A DNA stretch of 64,000 nt from Alitta virens (Eukaryota; Annelida; Polychaeta; Phyllodocida; Nereididae). Below the pieces are notes generated by a model that saw nothing but the letters and a program-made list of their open reading frames with translations, had not been told where the DNA came from and made no database searches. Both the position numbers and the translations under genes were made by a program. Location of the stretch: assembly GCA_932294295.1 (NCBI GenBank), contig OW028580.1, positions 28,528,896 through 28,592,895 of the forward strand. The letters are read 5' to 3'. Of the stretch, positions 22,179-35,200 are shown piece by piece. The stretch's first letter is position 1; the number at the start of each line of letters is the position of its first letter.

Positions 22179-22304
22179 CATTCCAGCTTTGAGTAGGTAG
22201 CTATATCCAGTCAGTTTCGTTCAGTGGCAGGTGGCATAATATAGCAGAAGTTGTCTAACTTTGTCTAAGTTAAATTTTACAGGCCGTTTTTAATGAAACT
22301 AACT
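21974..22304. mobile_element. Inverted-repeat element (MITE-like, 331 bp)
   Basis: A 21-bp perfect inverted repeat, whose core is GTTTCATTAAAAACGG, lies at 21,974-21,994 and 22,284-22,304. A third copy of the left arm, at 21,191-21,211, comes from the 783-bp duplication. The duplication boundary falls inside the element, so only the left portion was duplicated. No convincing target duplication is visible, and the superfamily is unknown. Confidence 0.6.
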
Positions 22305-23020
22305 GTATCCAAATCTTATGGTGAGAAAGAGACCACAGTCAGCTGTCATCAAATGTTCGTCATCCTTGTGAGCCATCATGATTATGGGAAGATACCATCT
22401 GGCATATTGTTCTCAAGAAATTAATGTCCAGAAAAACACCCAAAAAAAAAGAAATCTTGATATTGTTTGGATAAGAATATGAGGATCTGACAAGATATCA
22501 ATCGATCAGAACGTGGTGTAATTACTTCGAATCAGGATATCAGAGTATCAGGTATCTCATTTGAAACAAACTACAATTATCCCAAGCAATATGCCAATGA
22601 AACTGCTTTGATCCACTGGTACTGTGCACATCAAACAAAGACCTTTTCATGGTTTGTGTTGAGAACTAGACTCTCTAGTTCCTTATGAAAACTCTGAGTG
22701 GCAAGATATACTTGTGAAATTGCAGTCAGGGAAAATCAATTTATGTAGTCCCTGTCACCTCGTAAACAAAATATTTTCTTGAAATTAGTTGAATTGGTAA
22801 CAAACATATTTACCATGTGCTTGCTTGAATTTTCCAATTGTAAATGTACAGGAAAGTCACGAAAAAAAGCAACAACTTTACAGAAATTAATAATGAAATT
22901 TTGTTTAAGGCCAGCTGAAGTGAACCTGTCTGAAGCCAATTAGTGCTGCAAATCAAAGCTAGACACTAAGATTTGTGTAGCAGGTTCTGCCAAACCAATA
23001 AACAGAGCTGGATTAACCAC
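22305..23020. other. Unassigned non-coding stretch
   Basis: Nothing recognised beyond AT-rich sequence. Confidence 0.5.
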
Positions 23021-23180
23021 TAGGCTGATTAGGCAGACTAGGCTGACTAGGCAGACTAGGCTAACTAGGCAGACTAGGCTGACTAGGCAGACTGGGCAGA
23101 CTAGGCTGACTAGGCAGACTAGGCTGACTAGGCAGACTAGGCTGACTAGGCAGACTAGGCTGACTAGGCAGACTAGGCTG
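23021..23180 (+). repeat. 18-bp minisatellite (9-bp doublet)
   Basis: About nine copies of an 18-bp unit made of GACTAGGCT plus GACTAGGCA, with a few substitutions. Because 18 is divisible by 3, both strands show artificial open frames rich in Ser, Leu, Pro and Gln. These are not genes. The array is embedded between GGATTAACCACTAGGCTGAT and AAGCCTAGGGCCCC, so it may have expanded inside an older repeat whose two ends are these words. Confidence 0.9.
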
Positions 23181-25467
23181 AAGCCTAGGGCCCCACACAC
23201 CAGAAGGTCCCTCCCATCTTGCAAAAAAATAAAAATAATTGTTAAAACAATGAATTAAACTAAAACAAAGAGGATAAGAGGTGACAAGAAGCAATTTGGA
23301 GGCTCCTATCTGATAGGTGATCATGATAATGATAATCATTGTAATTAATGATGTATGTGCATATTTTATTGATATTCAATGAATTGTACTCCCTCCCAGA
23401 TAGCATTCCAAATTGGATCACCATTGCCCCAATGCAAATGAAAAACATGTATGCAAACTTACAATTGTACTAAGTCTACATGACATGAGAGATACTGCAT
23501 GAAAGATACTGCGTGTTGAGTAATCCAGCAACAGCATTATTTTCAGTGATTTTCAAATAAAAAGTATTTAAAATTGATTCCAAATTAAAATTTATAGTGT
23601 TTCATGATGACCAAAATGTGAGAAATAATTATATTTTGGACATCATACAACGATAAATATTAAAACTATAATTATATTAATACTGTGCCAAGCTATGCAG
23701 TTTCAAGGATTGATAATTTTCTGAGTGTGACATTTAGGTGATGTGTATTTAAATTCAATGTCTTATTACATTTAATGAGCCTTGGCAATCATTATTTGTA
23801 TAAAGATTAGCCAACTGTTCTTTCATTCACAGAAAATAGTTGGTCACTCTTCTTCATGGTTAGACTTGAATGTCTAATTAGGGTGAAACATTTCTTACAG
23901 CAGCTTTTTAACAAATGACACTTTCCTTTGTCTTCTTTTTTTAATGACCAGACATTTTGGACATTTCAACTGCCATGTGTTGCTTTCTGTGATAGTCACA
24001 CTATTTGTGCCCTAAACTCAATCTAAACAGCTTCTAAAATTATTCCTTACCAGGAGGGTCATAATAAAAGTATTCCTTGCCCTTGATAGTTTCTTCCAAA
24101 TCAGCAAGCAAAATGGCCGCATAATAACTTGGTAAAATTCATATTAAGGCATTTTTGTAATAATAAAAAATCAAAGCCATTGAAATATTTGTCAAACCAA
24201 ATTGAAAATATTTAATGTGCAACAGTTTGATGTACATGTTGGAGATACAACCAAATTTCGAAGTTGAATAAATTAGCACATCATGTTAATTTAGCAAGCC
24301 TGCTGTAAATGGTCTCAACATTTCAACTCCCTATGTGTTTTCATCATCTTACCCTCTATAAAATGGCCACTGTCTTGGGTTACCAACTTAACACAGGTCT
24401 TACCATAATCAAAAATATGCAGAAGCCTTAATCCGGCAGTGTCAATACATTCTAGAGATTCCATACCCATTTAGAAACCTATGTGTGGGATGTGTGTCCA
24501 ATTAGTAAAACAAAATTGTCCATTGAACTTAGAAAAATCATACTCATTCTCAAACGTGCATGGGACATTTAAATAATCAATCACCAATAACATGTCTCAT
24601 ATGCATATTGGTCTTTGTTGCTGCTGGATGGGAGCCCATTTATATGTAAATGAGGGCAGTCTGACAACATTCATTTTGCAGTTGACAATCTGATGGATTC
24701 TGACAGTTGACCTCATTTGTCAGACACAGTGATATTTTCATTCATTGCACTACATGGTAACTGATGGGAAATAGAAAAAAATATACTTTGTAATGAGTGT
24801 ACTTACATACATTAGTTTCTCGTTTGTAATTTCTGTGTGGGGAAACAGACTGCTGAAAGTGTGCACTAAGAATGGACTTTGTGGTGCAGAATTATTTGGC
24901 CTCACCTGCAGTATTCTTTGGCCAACAACCAGTCTGAAAAAAAGTTTTTTATTTTTGGTTATTCCAGGAGAAACAACCAGACCATTTTTGGTGATCCTAT
25001 AAAAATTAAAACAAAAAGTGTAGAACTTGTTAAAGGGGTTAGTAATTAGAAGCTACACCCAGCTAATCACAGTATGGGAAGTAGGTTAAGCCATCCAACG
25101 AATATCTTGAGATAGGAACGGATTGGTCCAGATAGTTTTGGCTTTAAGTAATACCCAATGGAAACATCATACACTTCTTCGGAGCATTCTGTAGTACAGT
25201 GGTAGGTTTTTTGTGTTGTTGTTTGCTCGAACTACTTGTACCTATAAGATCACCTCTTATATATTATAAGTCTACACACAACAAATGATATAATCTATAT
25301 TGATTCATCTTGCACTACACATGTATAAGTGGCTTATATCAGCTGTATTGTGCATAGCCATGCAAGACTCTAGCTGAAGCTACACGTGTATAACTAAACA
25401 GAACACACAATGCATATTTATGGAAATCCAGCTATTGTATAGATAGATAAATTACATACCTGTACTA
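23181..25467. other. Unassigned non-coding stretch
   Basis: About 2.3 kb of AT-rich sequence with no recognised repeat, RNA or exon. Isolated AAAATGGCC words (24,111 and 24,360) are the only motif-like features. Confidence 0.5.
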
Positions 25468-25632
25468 CAGTCAAGACTTGTTATGATGAACACCTGGTTT
25501 CCCAGTGCTTTTGTTTGTTATAATGAATCATTTTTATAACTGGAGCAGTTTAACATAGGCAAAATGGTCCTATGTGCAGCTGTTCGGATAGTGAGAAACT
25601 GAAGTCCGTTTTAGCAAGAATTGACTTCACTA
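25468..25632. mobile_element. Small TA-flanked inverted-repeat element
   Basis: The left end CAGTCAAGACTTGTTATGAT follows a TA. The right end read inward is TAGTGAAGTCAATTCTTGCT followed by TA. The ends are only partly complementary, resembling decayed pogo/Tc1-type termini. Its right half (GTTTAACATAGGCAA, AGCTGTTCGGATAGTGAGA, GAAGTCCGTTTTAGC) is related to 31,656-31,760 and its duplicates at 51.8 and 63.0 kb. Confidence 0.45.
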
Positions 25633-25879
25633 TACATGAATGTATTAATTTAGCCCTATAATGAATTCAATCTGCATTTAATTCAAACGACATAGTTTCA
25701 CAATATTTACATAATTCCATCAATGAACTATTAGATAATAATCCATAAAATAGTCTTAAGTGTACTGACATCAGAATATAACATATGGTCTGAAAACATG
25801 CCGAATGCATCACTTACTCTAACGTTACAGTCCATAGCTATTCTTGTGTGGTAGACATCCATATTACTCCTCATTGTTT

Positions 25880-26990
25880 GTTGGTGGTCCCAGTTGTTTT
25901 GTCAGGAACTGAGATGCATGGGAACGATCTGTCAAGAATATCTCTTGCTTTTCCTATTGTCCTGTTGCTAAAAAAAGATGTACTTGGTAACTGGAGAACA
26001 GAGTGGAGATGTCTGCTTAAATAGTGAGGGATGGAAACACAAGGTGGTTAAAGACATTTCTTTGAAGAAGTGTTGTCTGGAATAAGTTGTGGTTAGTGTC
26101 AGTGTTTGAGCGGTTCGGATCACAGTTAAAGTGATAATATCAGGTCATTCTGATCATAATCAATACTGTACATACCTGTACCTGCTATTTTATATTTATT
26201 GAATTGTCTAAACCTCTTTTATTCTTATTTATTGTCTATTTATGTACATGTTATTACTTTCAGACTTCTCCCCATATTGTTTTCGTTCGCCGTCATTTAT
26301 TTTTCTACAACGTCTGATTACAATAATAAAATTACAATGAGATGGAAATGTTCATGTCTTTTATTAGATTTTTAACATCAGTTGAGCTCTGTAATTTTAG
26401 TTATGTCTTTGAAATTATCCATTGCCTATAAAAAATAAAAAAAACATTTAACTCAAATCTCAGCAGATACAGCACTATACTAATAACTGCATGAACACAG
26501 ATTCATGGTGACACGACAGGCAAATTACTGAATTCACTCAACACAAGAAATTCAAGTGGCACACTATGAGTAAAGATATATATTTTATCAAAGCTCACAG
26601 TAAATTTGTAGTAGGTCATGTGAAGACTTTGTGAACGTCACTCATTGAGATAGCTTACAGTGTAACTTACTGGTAAATCCAGCGAAATGAACACTTTCTG
26701 TCAGTTTATGGTTCATCCTTAAGTGAGCCTAAAGTGCAATCTCATTCGTGTAGTCTCTTCTGAGTGCCTTTACATGGCTGATGGCAGCAGTTCATGGGAA
26801 GTAGTCCTGTAAGCTTGTAAGTGGCGGATCCCATCAAGCCAGTTTAAAAGAGCCACTGGGATATACTGGTCATATAAAAAGGCCTGCATCAGACTGCTGG
26901 GTGTCGGTTGTGCGAAGCGAGTGTCAAGCAACTTGATACAAGTTGCAGCAGCTGTTTATTTTGACCCTGGGGTGCTAAACCAGGATCATG
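25880..26990 (+). repeat. P1-P3 family element, 1.1-kb version
   Basis: The left module P1 (25,880-25,985) reads GTCCCAGTTGTTTTGTCAGG, ACTGAGATGCATGGGAACGA and AAGAATATCTCTTGC. The right module P3 (about 26,755-26,990) reads AAAAGAGCCACTGGGATATA, GCCTGCATCAGACTGCTGGG and GTCGGTTG. Both modules also occur in that order, 0.5 kb apart, on the minus strand at 38,992-39,512, and 2.6 kb apart in the A blocks. This is compatible with a non-autonomous transposon family whose middle varies. No terminal repeat has been found. Confidence 0.5.
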
Positions 26991-27483
26991 CAGAATCTGA
27001 CTACACCAAAACCTCATATGACAGTGAACTGACAAAGTTCATTTGAAGTCGGTCATAATGTACTAGAGTATACTTCCATGGATAAATTGAGGAATGTGTG
27101 CTTGGTGTAACTATATTACAAAACTTTACATCATAAACAAGTCATGGAGTAGGACCTGTTGCCAGTGTGGCAATACATTTTGATTTCTTGTTAAAATGTC
27201 TTGCTGGTTTTTATCACTTGGTCAAGCAGTTAAATACTTGTCTACACCTTCGACTGTACTGGGTTTGTTTCAAATGCTGGACTTTCAGTAAACAATTTGT
27301 CTGCATGTTGTTTCCTTGTTACACACCTTTTGGTGGCTGGCTGATATTGAATAGTCTAATAGGTGTGAAACTGAATGACCTGTACTTATGCCGTTTCAGA
27401 ATTTGTGATCAGGTCAGAATTACTCCTTTCATAGCTTGAATTTTGTCACCATCACTATAGTTAACGATAGTGCAACAATTCAC
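26991..27483. other. Unassigned non-coding stretch
   Basis: A 90-codon plus-strand open frame (27,167-27,439) has no family features. Nothing else was seen. Confidence 0.45.
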
Positions 27484-27640
27484 CATGCAGTTGTAACTTT
27501 CTGCCTGTAATCAGCAACAGGCATGCCGCTTTGACATCAGAATCTGACACCATCAGTTTCATGGCAGGAAATTCTTCCAAAGCACCAAATTCAGGTGTGA
27601 CATCAAAGGGAATTTGACCTTGGCACTGAGAAGCCTCATA
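27484..27640 (+). repeat. Dispersed repeat family D, copy 2
   Basis: Shares CTGTAATCAGC, ACAGGC, GACACCATCA, GGAAATTC and GTGACATCAAAGGGAA with 17,098-17,270. Confidence 0.55.
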
Positions 27641-27849
27641 CGTAAGACGAGACAATGTGGTTCTGACATCTTAGGAAACACTGTGGAAGTCTATATTCAG
27701 CATGACAAGTTATAGACACTGCTTGATAATGCCATTTTTATCCTTGAGTCGAACACCAGTTGCCAAGACAGGGCACAGCAGGATGTACACTATGGTTACA
27801 CCTTTCTTGCTCTGCTATGCCAAAGCACAGACGTTACTGCTTTCAACTA

Positions 27850-28622
27850 CAATAAATGCAAAAAATATATAAATGCAAAAATCCACGTCGAATGTGAGGA
27901 TAATGGTTCATTGCTTTGTGCTTCATGAACCAATGAGCAGGAAATACTGCAGTGTACAAATCACTCTCAATACGATCTAATCGCATTACACGTTTGTTGA
28001 ATGGTGTTAGCAGGGTGTTTGTTACTTGGTGTGACTCTTGGGAGTAATGGTCAACATTGTTGCTTCCTGGGTTAGAGGTCCCAAGTTCAATTCCTGGGTG
28101 GGGCACTATGCTTATATGGACATTACATTTGTAGTATGCCTAATATTTGTTTGTGGTTATATCTCTTCCACAACAGTTATCCATGGGATTTAGGACGTCA
28201 GCTATGTGGCATTTAAATAGGTTAAGTTGTTCTTTTGATATGGACATATGAACAGTTGTACTCTGAGAAGGATGTACTAAAAAATGGCCTACCAATAACC
28301 CAATGCAGTAGAATCCCATTCAGAATATGACCACCTGGCTGGTGTAGCAAATTGACTTGGTAAATTATAATTAATCGAATAGACACACCTACAGACTTGT
28401 GATGATGAACTATAAATTATTCTAACATTCTGGTATATCATTTATAAATAGCGATTGGTTCACTAATTACCTAACTCAGAGCTCATTCTGATACATTGCC
28501 GCAATGATGGTACTGTAAGAACCTGGGCATAAATTTGGCTTTAGGGCACAGTGTGCACTATACTCCTAATTCTAGGCATACTTAGTGGCATCAGTCAAAC
28601 TGCAGTGCAATATATTACCTGC
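27850..28622 (+). repeat. Segmental duplication unit 1, block C (partial)
   Basis: Shares CAATGAGCAGGAAATACTGC, GTGTACAAATCACTCTCA, GTTTGTTACTTGG-like, TTGATATGGACATATGAACA, CTGGGCATAAATTTGGCTT and CAGTGCAATATATTACCTGC with blocks at 47,605-49,329 and 59,414-61,048. It lacks the roughly 330-bp dispersed repeat that those copies contain (see 9,625-9,935). It ends at the start of an 860-bp segment found only in this unit. Confidence 0.75.
28013..28100 (+). repeat. tRNA-like relic inside block C
   Basis: GGGAGTAATGGTCAACATTG resembles an A box region, and CCAAGTTCAATTCCTGG resembles a B box about 40 bp later. The related copy at 60,598-60,685 keeps both, whereas the unit-2 copy at about 48,847 has lost the segment. 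It is probably a tRNA-derived retroposon head, not a functional tRNA. Confidence 0.35.
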
Positions 28623-29482
28623 AAGCTGCAAACTTAGTGCCAGACAGTTTGTCTGCGGAGGAATTGCTAATTCCAGGCAGAAACAGAGCAAACAAACCTG
28701 CCAAGCTGCTGTTTACCCCAGGCACCTTTATGAGAATTACTACAGGATTACAAAACAATTAATCTCATTAAGAGTTTGGCGCTTCTTCTCCAGAAGGCAT
28801 CCCTGTGATGTGAGCTTAGTTGGTATGCCTTTTCGCTGTGAATGAACATTCAAAACAAGCTTTCTTAAATACCTTAAAGGCTTCCTCCAGGAATTTTGAA
28901 TGGATTTCCATATTATTTTGGATTACTCTCACTTTCTGTCATTGAGAGAGGATAATATATTTATTGTTTTCATATAAAAACCAAATATTCTGCATAAGAT
29001 CTATAGCAATACAGGTGGTGGTGTTGGTAAATTTAATTTATATATAAACAGCCAGTAATTGACCATTATTATAAAACTTGTGTTTGTTGTCATGGCCAGG
29101 TGGTGACACTGTGTGTGAACTTCTCTGTGGTCTCCACATAGTTTTGCACGTTGGACACTCCAGTTACTTAAATGAACTTATCTACCAACATATAATAAGA
29201 CTGAGTAACTAAATACATTTGACAACAGGAACATTAGTTTCCACATGTGTCCTAAGAGAGCCTGTGATAGTAATGCGTACTATTGTTTTCATAACTTATT
29301 TCTTCGATGTAGCAGTAAATTAATTTGCTATTTGATAATCATTGCTATCATATTTCTTATATAATTTGCATTCAATATATTTAATAAGTCTGCAGACATA
29401 GCTTGTTGTGATTTCTGACAAAGCCAGTTTATACTGTCTCCTATCAATTGTCATCCAATTGCAGAAATTAGCTGGAAATATA
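28623..29482 (+). repeat. 860-bp segment present only in unit 1, with family E copy 2
   Basis: In units 2 and 3 the flanking sequences are joined directly. The first 190 bp is the second copy of repeat family E, with GCCAGACAGTTTGTCTG, GGAATTGCTAATTCC, CAAACAAACCTGCC and TTAATCTCATTAAGAG. The remainder is AT-rich and unassigned. It is either an insertion in unit 1 or a deletion in the ancestor of units 2 and 3; no target duplication is visible. Confidence 0.6.
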
Positions 29483-29665
29483 ATATCCTATTAACAAAAT
29501 ACTGGGGATATATAACAATTATGTGTTATTTAGTACTGTAAATGCCAATTTTCTTGATATTGTGGAGTATTAGAAATATGACCAATTGCTCATGTTGACA
29601 ATTAGCCTTTGTGAGTCTCAGCACATCACGCGGACTGTGGTCCCAGTTGTTATGTAAGAATATCT

Positions 29666-29915
29666 CTTGATTTTATCATTTGTCATTGCTATAAAGAAAC
29701 CTTTTGTTGGTATGGGCGTCCATGCTTTTCCAATTGTCCTCTTACTAAAAGGAGACCCTGTTTCAGTGAGTCAGATATGGGTGCTCATGGAACTGTGGGA
29801 TGTTAGCTTAACAAGTCAAGTGTCTGTGAATGACCCTCAATTAAAGAGTTGTTTTCAAGAATTCGACCGGGTAATTTGACATTTAAGGAGGAGTAACAGA
29901 GGCTTGACAGTGCAC
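29666..29915 (+). repeat. P1 module in ancestral orientation
   Basis: This segment has the same orientation relative to its flank as the dispersed P1 copy at 25,880. In units 2 and 3 the homologous segment is reversed. It gives a 71-codon open frame on the plus strand, related to 95-codon minus-strand frames in the other units. I regard this as a shared repeat, not a gene. Confidence 0.75.
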
Positions 29916-31655
29916 AGAGTGTTAGAAGAAAAGGCAAAAGCCTTACCTGATAGATTACCCCTGTTTTCTTAGCAATGGATTGGGACTGCATACTTGTAAT
30001 GAAATCCAATTAACTGGTAAGTGTTTACAGAATGATTTCATTACAGAAAGTATTTTATATTCTCATAGAGTTAGTAGCAGCTAGAAGTCAATCTGAAGAG
30101 AATTATATTGGAAAAGGATCAGATGACTGACTCCAGAAAGTGTCTTGAAATAGTGTTGGCTTAACATAGATAAATCGATGGCCACCCCTTTTGTACACAA
30201 ATTCACTGAAAGACCATCTCTCTTCGGAGATTTCTCATTCTCAAAGGTGGTCATCCTTGGCCTTCAGCATATTGACAGAAGCAATAACCAATGGCCTGCC
30301 TGTTCAAGTCGTTTTAGATTGAGATAGTTTAAATACAGATATCATTCAGTATTTCTTGACGGGACATCCAGCAATTCAACAACAAAGTTAGATTTGCTCA
30401 GGAGCAAAAATCTAGCACATCAACCTACTTGTCACTCCTGGCAAACAGATGAAAGGTTGACAACTAGCAACAAGAGCTCGTGGGACGCAATAATGGTGGT
30501 TTGTCACATCTGATGACTAAAAACAATAGAGTAATGCGCTATGACATCAATTAGCAGTCTACTATGAATGATATGATTTATTTACTTACATTTTTGATAT
30601 TTACCATAGCAACTGTAAAAGAACAACATTTTCGAAAGACACAACATGTCCTACCCGCAAGAGTTCATTATTTGCACTATGCCTTTCCTGTTGTGAAGAT
30701 ATCTTGAGTGACAATATTATGAGCACCATAATACTGCACAAGCATAACATAATAGCATGGGAAATATAGTTAGACTGATATAGATGGCAACCATTATTAG
30801 TATAAGCTGTGTACAATTCATCAGTGTCCAAGCTCTAAAAGATGCAGCAGGTCCTAGCAGCATGATGACTATCACTTTCATCAGAATCTGCTGCATTAGT
30901 AACAGGGTATCGTTGCATCAGCCATCATTGCATCTCCATATGCCATACGTATGACCACAGTGTCTCATTGTGGCTATTGTTGGCCATTGTTAGCGGTGTC
31001 AGGCTCCCCTCTGTTGAATCACGGCCAACCTCAAGCAATGTAGCCCTTCGATAGATATTGTGTCACGAGGTTGAGAAGAACTTTCTGCTTCCATACTTGA
31101 AGATGGTATCATTGTATCTGTTTTAGCCCCTTGCACACTTGGTTTACTTACTTGAAAATATGTCAAGCACATATCACTCTAATAACTTAAATTATAAATA
31201 GCTACAAAAGTATTTCTAGATATTGTCAGTAAAGGCAGAATACCCTCCCTCAAATCATGTTGTAGTTTACAGTGGATCATGTTATGTTATTGTTGACTAT
31301 TACAAAATGTGTATTCATATATTCTTACAAAGACATTGCCTTAAGCTGCATGCTTGCAGGCAGTTGGTGTCTTGTAATTACATTGTACCAGAACAGCGAT
31401 ACTTCAACAGTATGTATCCAGCAAAGGCACTGCCACAAAGAATTTACTGGCAAAACATCCTATTAACAACTACTTCTCTGTCATAGCAACAAGGAAAAGG
31501 CAAAGCAAGTGTGCATAAACAGTCTGCACTTGTTTCTATGTTTTTTTTAATGATGCATGTGGAGGAATTCTGTGATGGGAGTATAAATAATGGAATGTAT
31601 GTAAGGCTATGTATGAAAGGCTTCTTGTCTATCGCACACACTATTGGTAGTCATT

Positions 31656-31760
31656 ATAACAGTTTAGCATAGGCAAGATATGTGTGCCCAAAACAGCTGT
31701 TCAGATATTGAGACATTCAGATAATAGAAGCCCGTTGTAGTGAGACATGACTTTGTAAAA
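31656..31760. repeat. Half of a TA-type inverted-repeat element
   Basis: GTTTAGCATAGGCAAGATAT, AGCTGTTCAGATATTGAGAC and GCCCGTTGTAGTGAGACATG match the right half of the element at 25,468-25,632 and recur in units 2 and 3. The left terminus is missing. Confidence 0.45.
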
Positions 31761-31954
31761 CATGTTCAGAGTGTGCAGGATGACATGAAGCTGATAGAGG
31801 ATTGAGATTGAGCTCTATTTTAGGTTTATGACATCTCATTATATCCAATCCAATGGCAATCGAAGAAAGCATAACATTTGCTTATACGTAATGCAGACTT
31901 CCCGTTTGCAAGTTAAGTGATGCTCAATTATGGCATATCCTCTGTTAAATGCCT

Positions 31955-32225
31955 TTGCAAGGATCTTGATTGTCGATCATAGGAAGATGGCCTTTAAGGT
32001 AGTGGATGCAGTGAAGGCAGCCATCAAAAAGAGCTGCTGGGATATCATAAAAGCTTGCATCAGACTGCTGGGTGTCGGTTGAGTGAAGCGGGCATCTTGT
32101 GGCTTGTTACAGGTGGCAGCCACCTGTTTATATTGAGCCTGGGTGTGTCAAATCTCCATCATCCAAGACCATGGTATCAGCACATTAGTTGGCTGTGTCA
32201 TAGTTCCATAGTGTATGGTGTAACC
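31955..32225 (+). repeat. P3 module in block A, unit 1
   Basis: Contains CAGCCATCAAAAAGAGCTGC, TGCATCAGACTGCTGGGTGT and CGGTTGAGTGAAGCGGGC. Duplicates lie at about 52,110-52,400 and 63,265-63,555, and dispersed copies at 26.8 kb and 39.1 kb (minus). Confidence 0.65.
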
Positions 32226-35200
32226 ATAGTAAGTGAGACTGTAAGTTGAATAGTCCAAGTATCTAAAAAAAATTATAACATGCATTATACAGGAGCTGAT
32301 ATCCATATTGAAGATGAAAGTGCCCAACTGAGATGCTTTAATGATAGAATGACTGTTGTGACTACAAAATAACAGCCATATCAGAACACGATAGACAGGA
32401 ACCAACTTGTTGGAGTAAATTAGGGTAATAAATTCCATAGATTGGCTTTCTCATGACCATAACCTCAAACTGATAGAGTACAGCTCCAGGGCATGTCACA
32501 GGCTGAGGAACAAACTCATGAATCAAAGATAATGTTCAAAGTTTAGGTCAATGATGGCTTTTGAATGGGGTGTTGGCAGACTTTCACAATGAAATGTTTG
32601 CCTTGCATTCTCGTTTCAGCATCAATGGAAATAATAATTCATACTGATGCAAGGCTGATGACATGTGCATAAGTTTGATAATAGTTCATAAAAATAGTAA
32701 TAGGATCGCTTATGAATTTATTTCCAATGTTGCAAATTGACATTGTATAAAGAAGGCCATAGTTGTAGAACACCATGCTTTAATCAAATGATTCCCTTTC
32801 CCACTTATACATATTGTGTCTTGCAAGCGAAAAATAGCTAAGCCAGTATCCATAATATCACTATATTAACCGCAAGCAAGAAGCTAATCTGATCTTCTAT
32901 AGATCCAAGAAGCCATTTTGGAATATCATATCTCAATAGCATTATCAACAATCTTTTTTGAGAAAAAACAACAGCAATAGATTATCTGAATTTGCCTTTT
33001 CGGAGCGTAAACAGAATCCATCAGGAGGCAAGGCCTGTCAGCAGTCAGAAAGTAACTGTGAATGTCTCTTTCCCTAATGAAGCTAGAAGTTGTGGTTCCA
33101 TCTCATATCAATCAGAAGTTAATGGAACTTAATCACATGTGTACTCAAGTGCACCTCAGCAATTGACGAATGTGGTATTAGGATGCACAAAGAAAACCCT
33201 AAACATTTGTATGAAGAAGTCATGTTTTTTTCCTGTTTCTTGAGGCATTTGGAAAAAATTTGGGGATTTATGTCAATATATTTACTTTATGCCTTGGTAT
33301 TGTGCACCTGAAGTATATGTTTTATTATCCTTCAGTGAATGATTTTGTTTACATGACAACCAGATTTATTTTGTCTCTGTGCATCAATAGCACTGTATAG
33401 TGTAAGTAGCCAGCTAGTACCCATCAAGTTGTGTCCCTCCCAGAGTCCTCAGTGACACTTCATAAGATTAGCTTGGGACATTCGGACCAAGTTGTCTGAA
33501 TTATTGGTCACATGAGCATCAATGCGAAATACAATGAAATCAGATGAAACCCATCCTTGTGGATGATGTTTGTTGAGTCAATCTACTGAGGGGCATCACA
33601 CAATGGGATAGGAGTAAGTTCTGATTCTGGGCTTTAAAAAGCCTTGATCTGATTGTATTGTATTAATTTTTTCTGATGTTGTTCTAACAAAAGTTAGGTG
33701 ATGCTTATACATGAAGAAAACTACACAATACTTAGTTTGACTAGTTATGTTTAAGTACTTCCCAAACAAACAATTTGGTGATTGTGCAGCACCAACTGAT
33801 GAATATTCATACTGGGAGATTTGTCCATTTGAAATCAAATTATTACCTGTTAATGTAATATAATTTAATAATGGATGTTAAGAATGAATAAATACATGTC
33901 TATTTGTTACAACACATTTATTCCACTTACTGACTGTTATTGTCAGATTCTCCCACAGAAAGGCAATGCCTGTTGTTATGCCAGAGCTTTCACATTTGCA
34001 TACAAATGGCTTCCCCATCTGGCCACTAGCAATGAATTCAAGACTTTGTTAAGGCTAAAGATTGCAACCACTTGCCTTCCAGTTAGCACTTTTCTCTCTT
34101 CAATTAACACGTGGCAATCAAGAGCTATCAAGGACCTACCCCTGAACATGAGGTGGAGGCCTTGAACTCCAGTGGCAATATTGGGAACTGGACATTATTG
34201 CACAGTCAACACCACCATGCCTATATAGCTCTGCCGTATACCAAGAAAATATGCTTATGATATGATTTGGTGTTGAAATGACCTAGCACAAGACATAGAG
34301 ACTCTATACGTGTCCATTGGATGCAAAGAAGTTTTCTCTTCCTGCAGCTAAGCCAGCCAGTCAGAATTTTAAAAAATATATAGAGATTAGAGTCCTATAG
34401 AAAAAAAAGGTAAAAGCAACTAAAGTCATGCCAGGAGGGATTTAGATTTGGAGCAATCATGGTCAACCATTCCTCTAATTACTGTTGCATCAGTTGATTG
34501 ATACCTACATCATGAAAAGGGTTTTATTGATTAAGCAAATCAACATTCACAAAATAAGCTTTTAGCTCTCTCTTGTTTAGGTTCTTTTTTAAGCATTGTT
34601 AAGATAGTGTTCCTGCGTGGAGTGCTTTTATAGGCATAACACTCTTACTACTTGTGTAGTACACACTTCTATGACATTGAGTGGATTTTGTATGACACAG
34701 ATTTGAATAGCAATGGATTTTAATAATATGGATACTCAGCAAAAAAAATTGAAATTCTTCATTATAGTTAACCAAGGCTAAACTATATTTTACCAACACT
34801 AAGCATTGTTCTAAAATTAAATAGCTCTTAATAGTCGCATTATGCATGTATACCAGTTGGCTTCAGAGTAGTGTATTTATCCCTAGGCATAGATATTTTC
34901 ATGAAGTGCGTAATAAAGTCTGATGCAAAATTGCATAGAATGAGCTAAATAAATAAGGTACCATTTCATTCCGATAACGAATCATCATATAAAATTTCAA
35001 AGAAGAAGAGTTTTAACGAAGGAGGGTTTCATCTTACTTCTTCCTCTGTTTTGTGACATACATATTTTTTTGTCAGCATTATGACCTTGACAGCATGAAA
35101 GTATTCAATTTTTCTTGCCAATGAAAATGCTGTGATGGCCATTGCAGCAACACTGTAACTGATGCTGGTGAGAGTGATGGCTATGGAAAGATAGGATGAG

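Larger units (their letters stand above)
29483..32955 (+). repeat. Segmental duplication unit 1, block A
   Basis: Aligns collinearly with 49,333-53,154 and 61,049-64,000, apart from one inverted segment (29,666-29,915) and several small indels. A hand count at 30,771 onward against 50,641 onward gives about 14 mismatches in about 150 positions. Similarity stops at AACAATCTT (32,955), where unit 2 jumps to block B. The open frames in this block are not preserved between copies in a way that suggests coding constraint. Confidence 0.9.

Noticed and set aside
22940..23339. Long Ser/Leu/Pro/Gln-rich frames on the minus strand
   Set aside because: Artefact of an 18-bp tandem repeat whose length is a multiple of three.
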